Assembly: GCA_010094025.1 (NCBI GenBank)
Contig: ML991795.1
Coordinates: forward strand, 284,564-348,563
Source of the DNA: Viridothelium virens
Lineage: Eukaryota > Ascomycota > Dothideomycetes > Trypetheliales > Trypetheliaceae
DNA length: 64,000 nt
Direction: 5' to 3'
Below the pieces are notes generated by a model, which saw only the letters and a program-made list of their open reading frames with translations, ran no database searches and was not told where the DNA came from. The position numbers were made by a program, and so were the translations under genes. Of this stretch, positions 32,571 through 43,085 are shown in pieces; position 1 is the first letter of the stretch; every line of letters starts with the position of its first letter.

Positions 32571-34112
32571 ATGGGATCTCTGCAACAAGCGATTCGAGCC
32601 GTGGAAAATGCTGCTCTCGCGCAAGACAACGGAGAAGAAGGTGCACATGGGCGGCTGCTTGATGCCATCGACAACCTGACTTCGCTGACCTCCACGCCGA
32701 CGGACATGGTCGCTAGAATTAGACGCCAGGTAGGCAGAGAAGCTTGCTTGCTTTCCATTGGGGGGCCCTTGCATCCTCCGAGCCCTTCATTCAGTGCCTA
32801 GTGATTGCGAAAGAAGTGCGCATGCTGATAAGGTTCGCCGGAGTCATGACAGGCTATGCCACTTGCAATTTTGAGAATCGTGATTGAGATGGGACTCCTT
32901 GACGCCTTGAACGAGACGCCTGACAAGGCTGTCACTACGGAGGCGCTTGGCCAGAAGACGGAAATAAACGAGCTCCTGATCCGTGAGTCTTTGAGAGAAT
33001 CGGGGCGTCTCCACCGCAATGAGAAGTAACTAAATCCTCACCAGTTCGCTTGATGCGCTGCATAGCCGGTATAGGTGCGGTGGATGAGGTTGGTGAGAAT
33101 ACATTTGCGGCAAATCAAGCAACAAGATATGTCTTGCAGCCTGGATCAACAGCGGCTTTGAGGTTTCAGTATGCCTATCTGTCAAGAGTTGTCCTATGTT
33201 CTATTAGTACGAGCCCCTGTTATCGACTCTAACACTTTTAGGCACGATATCTTTTACGGCATGTTCAACGCACTGGTTCCATATCTACAGAAGCATCAAA
33301 CAATACATCAGTTCCCGGAAAAGTCGGGCGAGGAAACTGTGTTTCAATACGCGTTCGGCAATACCTTCTTTGAATACATCAAATCCAATCAGGCTTGGAA
33401 GCGCAATTTCGATAACTTTATGTCATATCGCCATAGCTCCACCACATGGTATGAAACGTATCCAGTGGAGAAAGAATTGGAGATCGACAATTTGAAACAA
33501 GATCCTCAATCGGTGCTCCTTGTAGATGTCGCAGGGGGTTCCGGACATGATGCTCTTACTTTTCGGGAGCGGTTCCCCGGATTACCTGGCAGATGCATTC
33601 TGGAGGATCTGCCAGAAACGTTGCAACGAGTAGACCAGATTGAGCGCCCAGGCATCGAGCTAGTCCCGTACGACTTTTATACACCACAGCCCATCAAAGG
33701 TCTGTTCGTGGCCTCACAAGTCATTCTGGGAAGACGATTCCCCATACAAATGGGCTTACGCTGAACATCATGCTCAGGTGCGCGAGTATATTTCTTCCGA
33801 CGTATTCTACACGACTGGTCTGATGATCAGTGTCGAAAATTTCTTGTCAACACTGTCGCGGCTATGGACGCTGGATACTCCCGCATCTTGATAGAAGATC
33901 GCATTTTACCGTCGTCTGGTGTTAATTTGAGCACGGCATTGGCCGATGTAAATATTATGATGGTAGCAGCTGGAATTGAACGAACGGAGACTCAATTCCG
34001 CCAGCTGCTACACTCGGTGGGTCTCGAAGTTGTCAAAGTTTGGTACTCCTCCGGAAGTGTTATAGAGGGTGTGATTGAAGCCCGCAGGAGAGGACCAAGC
34101 AAACATGATTAG
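32571..34112 (+). CDS. SAM-dependent O-methyltransferase (secondary-metabolite type), 401 aa, five exons
   Basis: Exons 32571-32729, 32853-32982, 33045-33168, 33242-33699 and 33778-34112 join in frame to 401 aa. The N terminus is a dimerisation winged-helix domain (LRIVIEMGLLDALNETPDKA). The SAM-binding loop is VLLVDVAGGSGHDALTFRER, followed by CILEDLPETLQRV. The catalytic region after intron 4 reads ARVYFFRRILHDWSDDQCRK, with the catalytic His in HDW as in the COMT-like family. It would methylate a hydroxyl of a phenolic or polyketide-like substrate in the cytosol; the substrate is unknown. It lies between the MFS carrier and an alpha/beta hydrolase whose 3' end faces it 92 bp away. Confidence 0.85.
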
Positions 34113-34204
34113 CTATAGAAAAACATTAGAATTGAGCAGCTCATCCAGTCGAGCTGGACCAAGTTCAGAAAACAGCAGGACGTATACCAGCAGGTGCCGA
34201 ATGC

Positions 34205-35038
34205 TTAGGTGGCAGCGCACTGTTCGATGACTTGAACGACTTTCTCCGGTTGGCTGAGCCAGACACTATGACTCGCATCCACTTTGACAATGTCCCACGG
34301 TCTTCCACTGTCGGCCTCCCGATTCTTGAGCATGAAGTCTTGCAGAAATGGGTAGACACCTTGATCTCTTTCGCAGAACAGGTAGGAACAGCGTACCATA
34401 CCGTTCGCCCAACATGTCGACTCCACCTTAGAAAGGAAGGTGGAGATGGGCTGAGGCCGCATCTTGTCAACGAAGGGCTTCGAAGCTTCCTCGGGCAAGT
34501 CGTTGTAGAAAGTTTCGTGAAAGTTGTCAACAAGGCAATAGGAAGCATCGTCGGGCTTTGGTGAGTTAGCAATTGCATTCCATTCAAACATGAAACCCTC
34601 GTACTGGGGGACCATTGCTTGACTTACATCTTCAATCAGATACGGCGGTTTCTGTGGAAATTGCCCCAGCAAGCTTTGGCCCTTATCCACCAGAAATGCA
34701 GCGATGAAGACAGCGGCGACAACGCCTCCCTGCTCGCCTGCCGCATTCCTCCGCACCTTCTCTAGGCCTTCCACAGCGCCTGCGCCTGCCAGACCGCCAT
34801 AAGAATGCATCACAAGCACAACGTCTTTGCCATTCTTTTCGATGAGATGTTCTAGCTCCTTGCGTACAACGGCTACGTCCTCGAGGTGGGATTTCACAGC
34901 CGGTTTACTGCCAGGACTGACAAGGGCGACGGTGGCGGTTGGATAGGAAAGAGCAGACAGCTGCGCCCGAACCCTATCCCAGCATGATACATCATGCCAA
35001 GCACCATGGATGAGAAGAATGGTAGGCTTGCTTGCCAT
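34205..35038 (-). CDS. Alpha/beta hydrolase, 277 aa
   Basis: Single exon from ATG 35038. The oxyanion-hole motif is LLIHGAWHDVSCWDRV, typical of the AB hydrolase family with an HGAW/HGxxH signature. The nucleophile elbow is VVLVMHSYGGLAGAGAV (Ser in HSYGG). The likely acid lies in the CERDQGVYPF segment, and the catalytic His is in VDASHSVWLSQPEKV near the C terminus. The complete triad and normal family length suggest an active cytosolic esterase or lactonase. The internal GTAAGT within IEDVSQ is read as coding because no acceptor at a suitable distance is needed. It converges with the O-methyltransferase and may form a small metabolic group with it and the transporter. Confidence 0.8.
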   Translation of the reverse strand: MASKPTILLIHGAWHDVSCWDRVRAQLSALSYPTATVALVSPGSKPAVKSHLEDVAVVRKELEHLIEKNGKDVVLVMHSYGGLAGAGAVEGLEKVRRNAAGEQGGVVAAVFIAAFLVDKGQSLLGQFPQKPPYLIEDVSQAMVPQYEGFMFEWNAIANSPKPDDASYCLVDNFHETFYNDLPEEASKPFVDKMRPQPISTFLSKVESTCWANGMVRCSYLFCERDQGVYPFLQDFMLKNREADSGRPWDIVKVDASHSVWLSQPEKVVQVIEQCAAT

Positions 35039-36149
35039 TGTGAATAGGTATATGTTCAGTTTTTGTGAAACGGGAATTGTCGTTGCTCGAAAAGAAATAT
35101 CAGCATAAGATAACTAAAGTTAAATGAGACGATCCAGAGGAAGACTCGGCATCGATAATGGCACAAACTTCTACAATGGGACCCGATACCAGCCTGTCAA
35201 TCAATCGCGAAGGGAAAGTCTGGGACTACCACAAGCATAACTGGGAAAAAAGGTGATGTAGGACGAGCTGCCGGTCAGGACCAAAGAACGTGTCTAGGGG
35301 AGTGACGGCATGCAGACTCATGATCGACATTGTTCAGCTGGAAGACGGAATGAAATGAAAGGCAGCCAGCCACTAGTACCAATGCTGACGGAGGAGAGGC
35401 TGAACGAGTACCCGCCGGTGTAGATTACACTGGCGTACGAGTAGCGCTTTGGGGGTACCAGGGAGTCGCTGTAGGACTCTGTAATTGTCCGTGCAAGAGG
35501 AGAGTCTGCGGCCTGGTCTCGTCCCCTTGCATCATGTCAGAGGAAAGTTCTGATTCAGCCTGAGCCGTCCATTGAAGCTGCGAATGAGCTCCACTCCGTC
35601 AATATTAGAGTTGGGCAACATCTGATTAGCTCTATAGAGCAGATGGTGTAGCGATCTCCTTGATGCTCGGGAGGCTGAAGCATAAACTTGAAGACACGGG
35701 AAAAAAGGCACAGGAAAAGACCACCAAAGTATACCGAAGGTGTTGGTCCGTGCTGGATACACGTTTAGAGTCTACCAGTCGGGCATGTAGAAGCCTAGAA
35801 TTGAAAGATAATTCTGCCACTGAGATCTGCAGATGCTGAGCACACTTTACAAGAATCTATATGTTGTTTCACCTTTCGACACGACATTTCGTCACACTCT
35901 CCCAAGACTGAGTCACCCCCCACCTTCTCGGCCCCGCGAATTTTTTTCCACACAGGTCGGGGAGGACAGGTAGGTGACCCAGCCCAGGTAGCGTGTCTAC
36001 CGCGTATCTACGTCTAGCCATTCGCGCAAAATTCCAATACTACCCGCGGACATACCTTCGTGTTCAGACTTTAGAGCGACTACAAAATCCTATACCTCTA
36101 GCACCCCTCCTCGTCTCGGGTTCGCGACCTTCTTTCATTTGACACCAAG
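35039..36149. other. Divergent promoter region between hydrolase and seryl-tRNA synthetase
   Basis: No gene is supportable. Pyrimidine-rich sequence (CACTCTCCCAAGACTGAGTC and after) at 35890-36140 probably belongs to the synthetase promoter and leader. Confidence 0.5.
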
Positions 36150-37746
36150 ATGTTGGACCTTGAAGACTTCATCGAGGAGCGCGGTGGTAATCCACAAAAA
36201 ATCAAAGAAAGCCAGAGGCGTCGAGGTGCCTCAGAGGAGCTCGTCGACGAAGTCATTGCTCTCTGGCAAGACTCCCGCGCTGGTAAAAACCGCCAAGCTC
36301 TGTCGCAATGATTAAAGGAAACTGACCGGTCTTATAGCACAGTACGACGTCGATCAGACGGGCAGCGAGATCAATTCCCTCCAAAAACAGATCGGACAGA
36401 GAAAGAAAGCAAAAGAGGACGCCGACGATCTATTGGAACAGAAGAATCAGCTGCAAGCACAAAAAAAAGCCAAGGAGGAAGTCGCCACCGTGAAGCGGGA
36501 TACTTTACAACAAAAGATTCGATTAGTCGGCAATTATGTCCATCATACCGTGCCCGTCAGTACCGATGAGGCGAACAACGAGATTGTGCGATCATGGACA
36601 CCTGAAGGCTTTGATCCAAGCAAAAAGCAAGCCTTGTCACACCACGAGGTTCTTTGGAGGATTGATGGCTATGACCCCGTCAGGGGCGTAAAGCTTGTTG
36701 GACACCGTGGGTACTGCCTGACAGGCTACGGCATGTTTCTGTACGATTCTTGATTTGCGAGCGCCCTAGTTCCTCCTACTTATCTCTTCTAGGAACATGG
36801 CTTTGATCAATTACGGAATGGAATTCCTCTTCCTAAAAGGTTATGCCACTGTGGATTTGACTCTGTGCTTTCTCAAACCAGACTAATAAATTTTCAGGCT
36901 ACAGCCCAAACCAGCCGCCTTTCTTCCTAGATCGCGAGCAGATGGCGAAGACGGCGCAACTGTCTCAGTTCGACGAAGAGCTATACCATGTTTCCGAAGG
37001 CGGAACCAATCCTGCCTCAGACAAATACCTCATTGCGACCAGCGAGCAGCCCCTCTCTTGTCTCCACTCCAACGAGTGGCTGCAGCTAAGCCAGCTTCCT
37101 ATCAAATACGCCGGCTACAGCACCTGCTTCCGTAAAGAGGCCGGCAGCCACGGACGGGACGCCTGGGGCATTTTCCGAGTGCACCAGTTCGAGAAGATCG
37201 AGCAGTTCATACTTTGCAAGCCGGATGACAGCTGGCAGCACTTCGACGAGATGATTGCCGTTTCTGAGGAATTCTACAAGTCTCTTGGTCTACCTTACAG
37301 GGTGGTCAGCATTGTTTCGGGTGCTTTGAATAACGCCGCTGCTAAAAAGTACGACCTTGAAGCCTACTTTCCCTTCCAAGCCGAATATAAGGAGCTGGTG
37401 TCATGTTCCAATTGCGAGACCTATCAGACTAGGGACCTTGAGATTCGCTATGGCGTTAAAAAAGGAAAGACGGTTGTTGGCGGGGGAAAGAAGGAATATG
37501 TTCATGCATTAAATGCTGTGAGTCTGCTTATTCACTCAATGTGTGGCTCTAAACTTAATCTTGCAGACATTGTGCGCGACCGAGAGGACTCTGTGTGCTC
37601 TACTGGAGTATTTTCAAACGGATGAGGGTCTGGCTATTCCAGAGGTCCTCAGAAAATACATACCAGGCCAACCATCAGTCATACCTTTCGTCAAGGAAGG
37701 ACCTGGGAAGGATGTGTTGTTGCCAATACGAGAAAATAAAGGATGA
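36150..37746 (+). CDS. SES1: Cytosolic seryl-tRNA synthetase, 460 aa, five exons
   Basis: Exons 36150-36282, 36338-36740, 36793-36839, 36898-37517 and 37567-37746 join in frame to 460 aa, the usual fungal length. The N-terminal tRNA-binding coiled coil spans about residues 40-100 ([20 protein letters not shown]). Class II motifs are all present: motif 1 around [20 protein letters not shown], motif 2 [20 protein letters not shown] with [11 protein letters not shown], and motif 3 [18 protein letters not shown]. The serine-binding [14 protein letters not shown] segment and the [18 protein letters not shown] block are conserved. It charges tRNA-Ser with serine in the cytosol and is an essential housekeeping gene. 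It is intact, which argues that sequence quality is good here. Confidence 0.95.
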
Positions 37747-38343
37747 AAGATATTAGCAGAAGGATTTCCCTTTCGGGGTTCTAGTCATTAAAAATCCAGA
37801 GGCAGAGAGGAAGTCTCGGATCCTGGGGGTAGCTGACACTCGAAATGATAAGAGCAGACAGATAGCAGCTTACCAGGCATCCCTTTGGCTAGAATCTCAT
37901 CAATCCGACTGCTCGGCCTTGGGGATATCGTGTCTAGTGATAGCACCTCGCTTAGGCTTGAGCCCAAGGCGCCAATAATGTCTCGTTGCTCGCCTATGTC
38001 CTTAATTTTCTTCTTTTGTGCAAAGTCGAAGACCCTGTATCAATATCATCTCTGAGTTCCTCGTTAAACACTAAGCCTGTTGTAGCAATACAGTAGACAC
38101 CTCAAACCAGTCTCCGAGTTGTCATCGTGTCTCCAATGCGTACTCGGGAAAAGAAAGATAGGTAGATCATAGGAAGGTCAAGCACTTGTATCCCGGGTAT
38201 CTTCGACTGGAGGATTCAGCTGGCACATCTCTTCCTTCAGTTTATTGCGAATAACACCCTATTGTCCTAACGTTCATTATCGCTTTTCACTCGTATCTCA
38301 ACCCCCTTTCATTTCCAACCATTAAGTATCTTCAAGGTAGAGA
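37747..38343. other. Intergenic, no gene seen
   Basis: Contains the synthetase 3' UTR. No open frame of interest and no repeat were seen. Confidence 0.5.
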
Positions 38344-38602
38344 GTGTGTGAGGGTGTTAAGCATCTAGCACCTCTATCATCAACCGAACACACTCAACTA
38401 TTGGTTCAATAGCTTCATCGCCGCAATCTTTCCGTTTCTGCGTAAAAGCGACGTTGTTCATGCTGGTCAGCGTTCCGGGATACTCTTCGCCTAGCTCCCT
38501 CAGGTGTCGCCGAACTGTGAGCCGCCTTGGTGGACATGCGTGTCGCGAGGCTGCAGGCCTGGTGGACTGGGGTGCGCGCCCGCAGCTCACTGCGCTTGAT
38601 CC
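38344..38602 (-). pseudogene. Relic of a second amyloid-motif NLR: N-terminal motif region joined to the last TPR, NB-ARC missing
   Basis: ATG at 38602-38600 starts MDQAQ, stop (TGA), AAGAHPSPPGLQPRDTHVHQ and GGSQFGDT, stop (TGA). This aligns with the NLR at 40457: MEPVQ, QAAGARFTVQSLPPHDTQIH and QAGSCFGDTQ. A few bases later and in another frame comes a TPR of the kinesin-light-chain type, LGEEYPGTLTSMNNVAFTQK with VECVRLMIEVLDA, ending at TAA 38357; after that stop HPHTLST still resembles a following TPR helix. The P-loop, the rest of NB-ARC and nearly all TPRs are deleted. It sits on the minus strand just downstream of the SesB-type gene. It cannot be functional but shows that the locus once held two such receptors. 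Confidence 0.7.
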
Positions 38603-38883
38603 ATGTCGGACAGTAAATAGCGTCTGAGGCTCGAAGAATGGATGCCGTCATCTTCAGCGTTTTTGCCTCTGCAGGCTGTCTAAATGCGCGAGATTGAGAT
38701 GCTGGCGCACGCGAGGCGCAGGATGAGCGCAACGATTGGTTGGCGCTGCTGTGTTGATCTCACGCACAAGTAACGAGGTGATTTGAATCGATTTTATCAT
38801 CATCGGGCTGTATTGCATACAGACCCGCAATGTATGTTGTGCACGGAGAAAATCGTTCTGATCCTCTTGATAAATGCCTGCTC
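38603..38883. other. Short spacer, no gene
   Basis: Spacer between the NLR relic and the 3' end of the SesB-type gene. Nothing recognised. Confidence 0.4.
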
Positions 38884-40193
38884 TTAGAAGCTGCCGCTGC
38901 CTTGTCCGGCGTAGTTCCCCTGAAATAGCGAGCCCCCGCTCACCGTAGTTGATCCAGTAAACCTTGAGCCTCCTTGAGTTATCCTAAGTACTTGTCTTTC
39001 TTCTCCCTCTCTTGATGCGCTTTCCGCAGTATCTGCAGAAGAATTGGTCAATGCCGTTCCAGCTGGATGCAAAGCCTTCACCCATCGATGAAGCTCTCCT
39101 ACAACAGCCTTGAAACCTGGGTCATCTGCGTCATTGAATTTCGTCATATCCATATGGTTCGCATGTATACCGATTGGAATATATCCAGGTAATATGGCGG
39201 AATGTGATGGAACGACCTGGAGTTTGTCAGCCTGGCATATATTGCATAATTTATATCCCTTCACATACAATACCCACACCTCGCAATGGCAATTCCTCGT
39301 AGAAACATGTGATATGGATTGGTTGATATTCATCTTGATTTCGTGCTCTTATCATAGTATGAAAACTGTCCTGTATCCGTGCAAGAACCTCAGAGTCGCT
39401 TTCGAGTACTTCGACAATCCGAGAGTTTGCCTGCTTCACGAGACCCATGACTTTTGCCAGCTTTTCGGCCCATGACGCGAGGCCAGAGCCGTGGTGAGGC
39501 GTTCCGAGAAATATAATGCCTCGTGCATATTGCAGAATGTTTTGCAGATGCCTTTCCGGTCGCTGTCGCGCTGTTACAAGGGCCTATCGTGACTGTAAGC
39601 CAAGTACAGTTATCATGGCAGCTTAACCTACGTCTTCACAAATGAGGCCCCCCAGACTATGGCATACAAATAGCAAAGGTCGGTCATTCTGCGACAGTCA
39701 GCCCAACAACTCGAACGAGTGCGTATAGGACCCGACTGTATCGTCCTCTTCTCTGTACGTCGCAAGAGCCGTAAGGAGATTCGTAGCATGGTTTCCAGTG
39801 GTGTTCTTTGACACCAGTCCTCGCCAGTCCGTGACATTAGCGTCATATCCGAATGCGAGAATGCGAGCGCTTTTGATCTTGCTAGGCAGCAAGGCTTGCG
39901 GCCATGGTTTCGAGGCGTGCTTTGCGGTTCAGGTCCTCTCACGATCGCCCGTCAGACCGTGGATAAAAACAATGCTATGGAGTAGCAGAACCGGTGAGTT
40001 GGATGGTGTATTTAGAAAAGTCCGAATCCTTGTGTGGCATGAGTGAGCATGGAGTTCCCGTAACTTACTCTACTACACTCTCTTCGGCGTCATGAAGGAG
40101 CTTGACCCCTGCCGGCGAAGCGTCGGCAGAACCAACAATGTCGCTTGTGGGGCTCTTCGCTCCCCGGCTTAAGCTTTTCAACCAAGACGTCAT
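38884..40193 (-). pseudogene. SesB-type lipase-like effector with C-terminal amyloid motif; two stops and a frameshift
   Basis: Exons read 40193-40069, 39974-39633, 39583-39269 and 39216-38884, with introns of 94, 49 and 52 nt. The alpha/beta hydrolase domain is recognisable by IVFIHGLTGDRERT, ILAFGYDANVTDWRG, the elbow region CHSLGG, IIFLGTPHHGSGLASWAEK and the catalytic His block GIHANHMDMTKF. After a linker the C terminus carries GGSRFTGSTTVSGGSLFQGN followed by YAG, the putative amyloid signalling motif. Lesions: TGA at 39929-39931 where Trp is usual, TGA at 39698-39700, and one G too few in the run at 39649-39653, which shifts frame inside the nucleophile elbow. Family members are cell-death or defence effectors triggered by a partner NLR. 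It is divergent from that NLR with 263 bp between starts. Confidence 0.75.
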
Positions 40194-40456
40194 CTTGACC
40201 GCCGGAGGACTTGCAACTTCGAGAGTCAAAGTATGATTGCTAGAAGATCAAAGCAATTTGGACGCTTACCTGTTCTTAACGCGTTCAAGCAACATCCACC
40301 CCAGCTGCACAGCATGAAGCTATTCCGCCACGTAGACCAATCGACGCACTCCTCCAGCGCCATGCAGGCGCCCGGATCTTAGCCTCGCGCATATCCTCCA
40401 GAGATCATGATGCTGAGCACGATGGCATCTCTTCTTCGAGCTTCGTATCGTCCTAT
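40194..40456. promoter_or_regulatory. Shared divergent promoter between the lipase-like effector and the NB-ARC/TPR receptor
   Basis: 263 bp separate the two start codons, so both genes must be driven from here. The frame of the receptor's first exon is open further back to about 40277, but no upstream ATG exists in it. No specific operator was identified. Confidence 0.5.
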
Positions 40457-42019
40457 ATGGAGCCGGTTCAGCAAGCTGCTGGTGCGCGGTTCACTGTACA
40501 AAGCTTGCCGCCTCATGACACCCAGATACACCAAGCTGGCTCGTGTTTCGGAGATACTCAGGTAATGGGCGGCCCCATCTTCCAAGGCAACTTCGTTGGC
40601 CTTCCTGTCAGTTAGTATCTCTCCATTGTCACAGCGCTGGCTCGACTGCTTAGCACACGTAGACCCTGCAATCGCGGCCCGGCCCGACTACCTGGGACAC
40701 TTCTCCAACTCCTCGCTGGCGCCAGTCAAAGCATTTATCCCTCGAGTCCTCCTCCGCGATCAAATCCGGGCACAGCTCTGCGACGGCGAGGCAAACGGAA
40801 CTACAAGCATGCTAGCTGTGTGGGGACTTGGAGGTGCTGGAAAGACGCAACTTGTGCTGGACTATGTGCAGCAGTATCGGAGGCAGTACAAGGCGACGTT
40901 CTGGATAGAGGCTGGGCAGAAGGAGTCGCTCGAGCGTGACTTTGTCAACCTCTATCAGACGCTGTTTGGAGAGCACAATGGTGCTGGTCAGGAGACGATT
41001 AGCGTGGATAAAGCTGTGACGGCAGTGAAGAGCTGGTTCTCTGGGCGACAAGGGCCATGGCTGTTTGTATTTGACGGCGCGGATGCGATCGACGACGAGA
41101 AGGCCAAGGGGTACATTGCCATCAAACACTTCATTCCGGACATACCTTCTTTGCATGTCGTTATCACGACTCGAACCGGAGCGGCGAAGGGCATGACCCG
41201 GCTGGGCGGCGTACAAGTAGGTGACATGGAAGAGGTACAGGCTATTGACCTATTTTGTAGATGCTCTGAAGTACAACGCGACGACGGAAGTATCGAGGAA
41301 GTCAAGGCGATTGTCAGAGAGCTTGGGTATCTGGCGCTGGCCATCACACTTGCTGGCACGTACGTAGGCACAACTCCCCGTCTACAATTTGACATTAAGG
41401 CATATCTTCCTGAGTATCGACAGCGCCGGCGCGAATTACTCAAACGAAAACCGGAGAGTATACTGCATCAGTACAGCGAGAGCGTGTTGACAACATGGGA
41501 GACGTCATACCAAGCTATTTCTGATAGTGATTACCCAGAGGCGGCGGATATCATGACAATGCTATCGTTCCTAAGCTCCGACGATATATTTCTACAATTA
41601 TTCAATACAGGCCTTCAGACGTCAGCCAAAGCAATGTCGCACATGGATATATATAAGATCGAGGACTGCTTCAGGATATTGGAAAAGTACTCATTTTTGC
41701 AGTGGAAGAAGGATCAAGCAAGCTTCGCGATGCATAAGTTGGTACACGCCTGGGGCTTTGACAGGCTCGAAGAATCTAAGCAGTCGTCATTCAGTATCAC
41801 TGTGCTCAAGCTTATGGCGGCAGCAATTACAGGGTGTAGCAGTTGGCCAGACGACAAGCTTCGACTAGTACCACATGTGATGGCGAACTTTTATACGGTA
41901 GCTCAGCCTGGGTATATATCAAATAGGATTGGAGAGGAAATTGTTGATGACATTGAAAGTCTGGCGCTATTTCTAGCAGAGATTGGCTGGACTCGTGAAG
42001 AGCAGATGCTTAAGGAGTT

Positions 42020-43085
42020 TGTTCTGAGTAAGCGTAAGCAGATAGTTGGCGAGGAGCATCCCGACACTATGCGTGCCTTGGATGAGCTCGCTATTACACT
42101 CCGTCTCCAAGGCCATCTCTCAGAGGCAGCTCAGATACAGAGGGANNNNNNNNNNNNNNNNNNNNNNNNNNNNNNNNNNNNNNNNNNNNNNNNNNNNNNN
42201 NNNNNNNNNNNNNNNNNNNNNNNNNNNNNNNNNNNNNNNNNNNNNNNNNNNNNNNNNNNNGTACTAGAGAAGAGGAGGCGGATCCTCGGCGAGGAGCACC
42301 CCCATACAATCGTTACGATGCATAACCTTGCTGTTACACTTGGAGACCATGGCCATCTCTCAGAGGCAGCTCGGATACAGAGGGAAGTACTAGGGAAGTG
42401 GAAGCTGATCCTTGGCGAGGAGCACCTCAATACGATCCTTACGATGCATAACCTCGCCGTTACACTTGGAGACCAAGGCCATCTCTCCGAGGCAGCTCGG
42501 ATGCAGAGGGAAGTACTAGAGAAGTGGAGGTTGATCCTTGGTGAGGAGCACCCCGATACGATCCTTACGATGCATAACCTCGCTGTTACACTTCGTCGCC
42601 AAGGCCATCTCTCAGAGGCAGCTCAGATACATAGGGAAGTATTAGAGAAGAGGAGGCAAATCCTTGGTGAGGAGCATCCTGACACAATAAGTACAACAAG
42701 CCACCTTGCTACAACGCTCCATTACCAAGGCTATTCATCAGAGGCGGTTCAGACGCACAGGGAAGTGCTAGAAAAGAGCAGGCGGATCCTCGGTGAGGAG
42801 CATCCCTATACACTAACTATAATGAAAAATCTCGCCGTCACGCTCCACAATCAAGGCTATTTATCAGAGGCGATTCAGATGCACAGGGAAGTGCTAGAAA
42901 ACAGAAGGCGGATCCTCGGTGAGGAGCATCCCCATACAATAAATACAATGAACAATCTCGCCGTCACACTCGACAGGTAAGGGTGTCTTTCAGAGGTAAT
43001 CTCCCTTCTAGAAATCGCCCTGCGAAAGATGTAGGAGATGTTCGGCGATGAGCATCCGCACGTGAAAATGATACTGGACAATCTT
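42020..43085 (+). repeat. 126-nt TPR tandem repeats (42 codons each)
   Basis: Units share REVLEK.R.ILGEEHPDT with a second helix TMHNLAVTL..QGHLSEAA. The unit length is 126 nt, seen for example between successive GGGAAGTACTAGAGAAG starts. Central units are more alike than the outer ones. The TPR type is that of kinesin light chain, typical of fungal NLR sensor domains. Confidence 0.9.
42146..42260. other. Assembly gap of 115 N inside the TPR array
   Basis: The flanking bases AGGGA and GTACTAG are one base short of a perfect unit junction, so a true gap of 1 plus a multiple of 126 nt is expected rather than 115. The real unit number is unknown. Confidence 0.9.

Noticed and set aside
38884-40193. 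TGA codons in the effector as recoded or read-through sites
   Set aside because: A frameshift in the same gene and stops of other types nearby make simple decay the better explanation.
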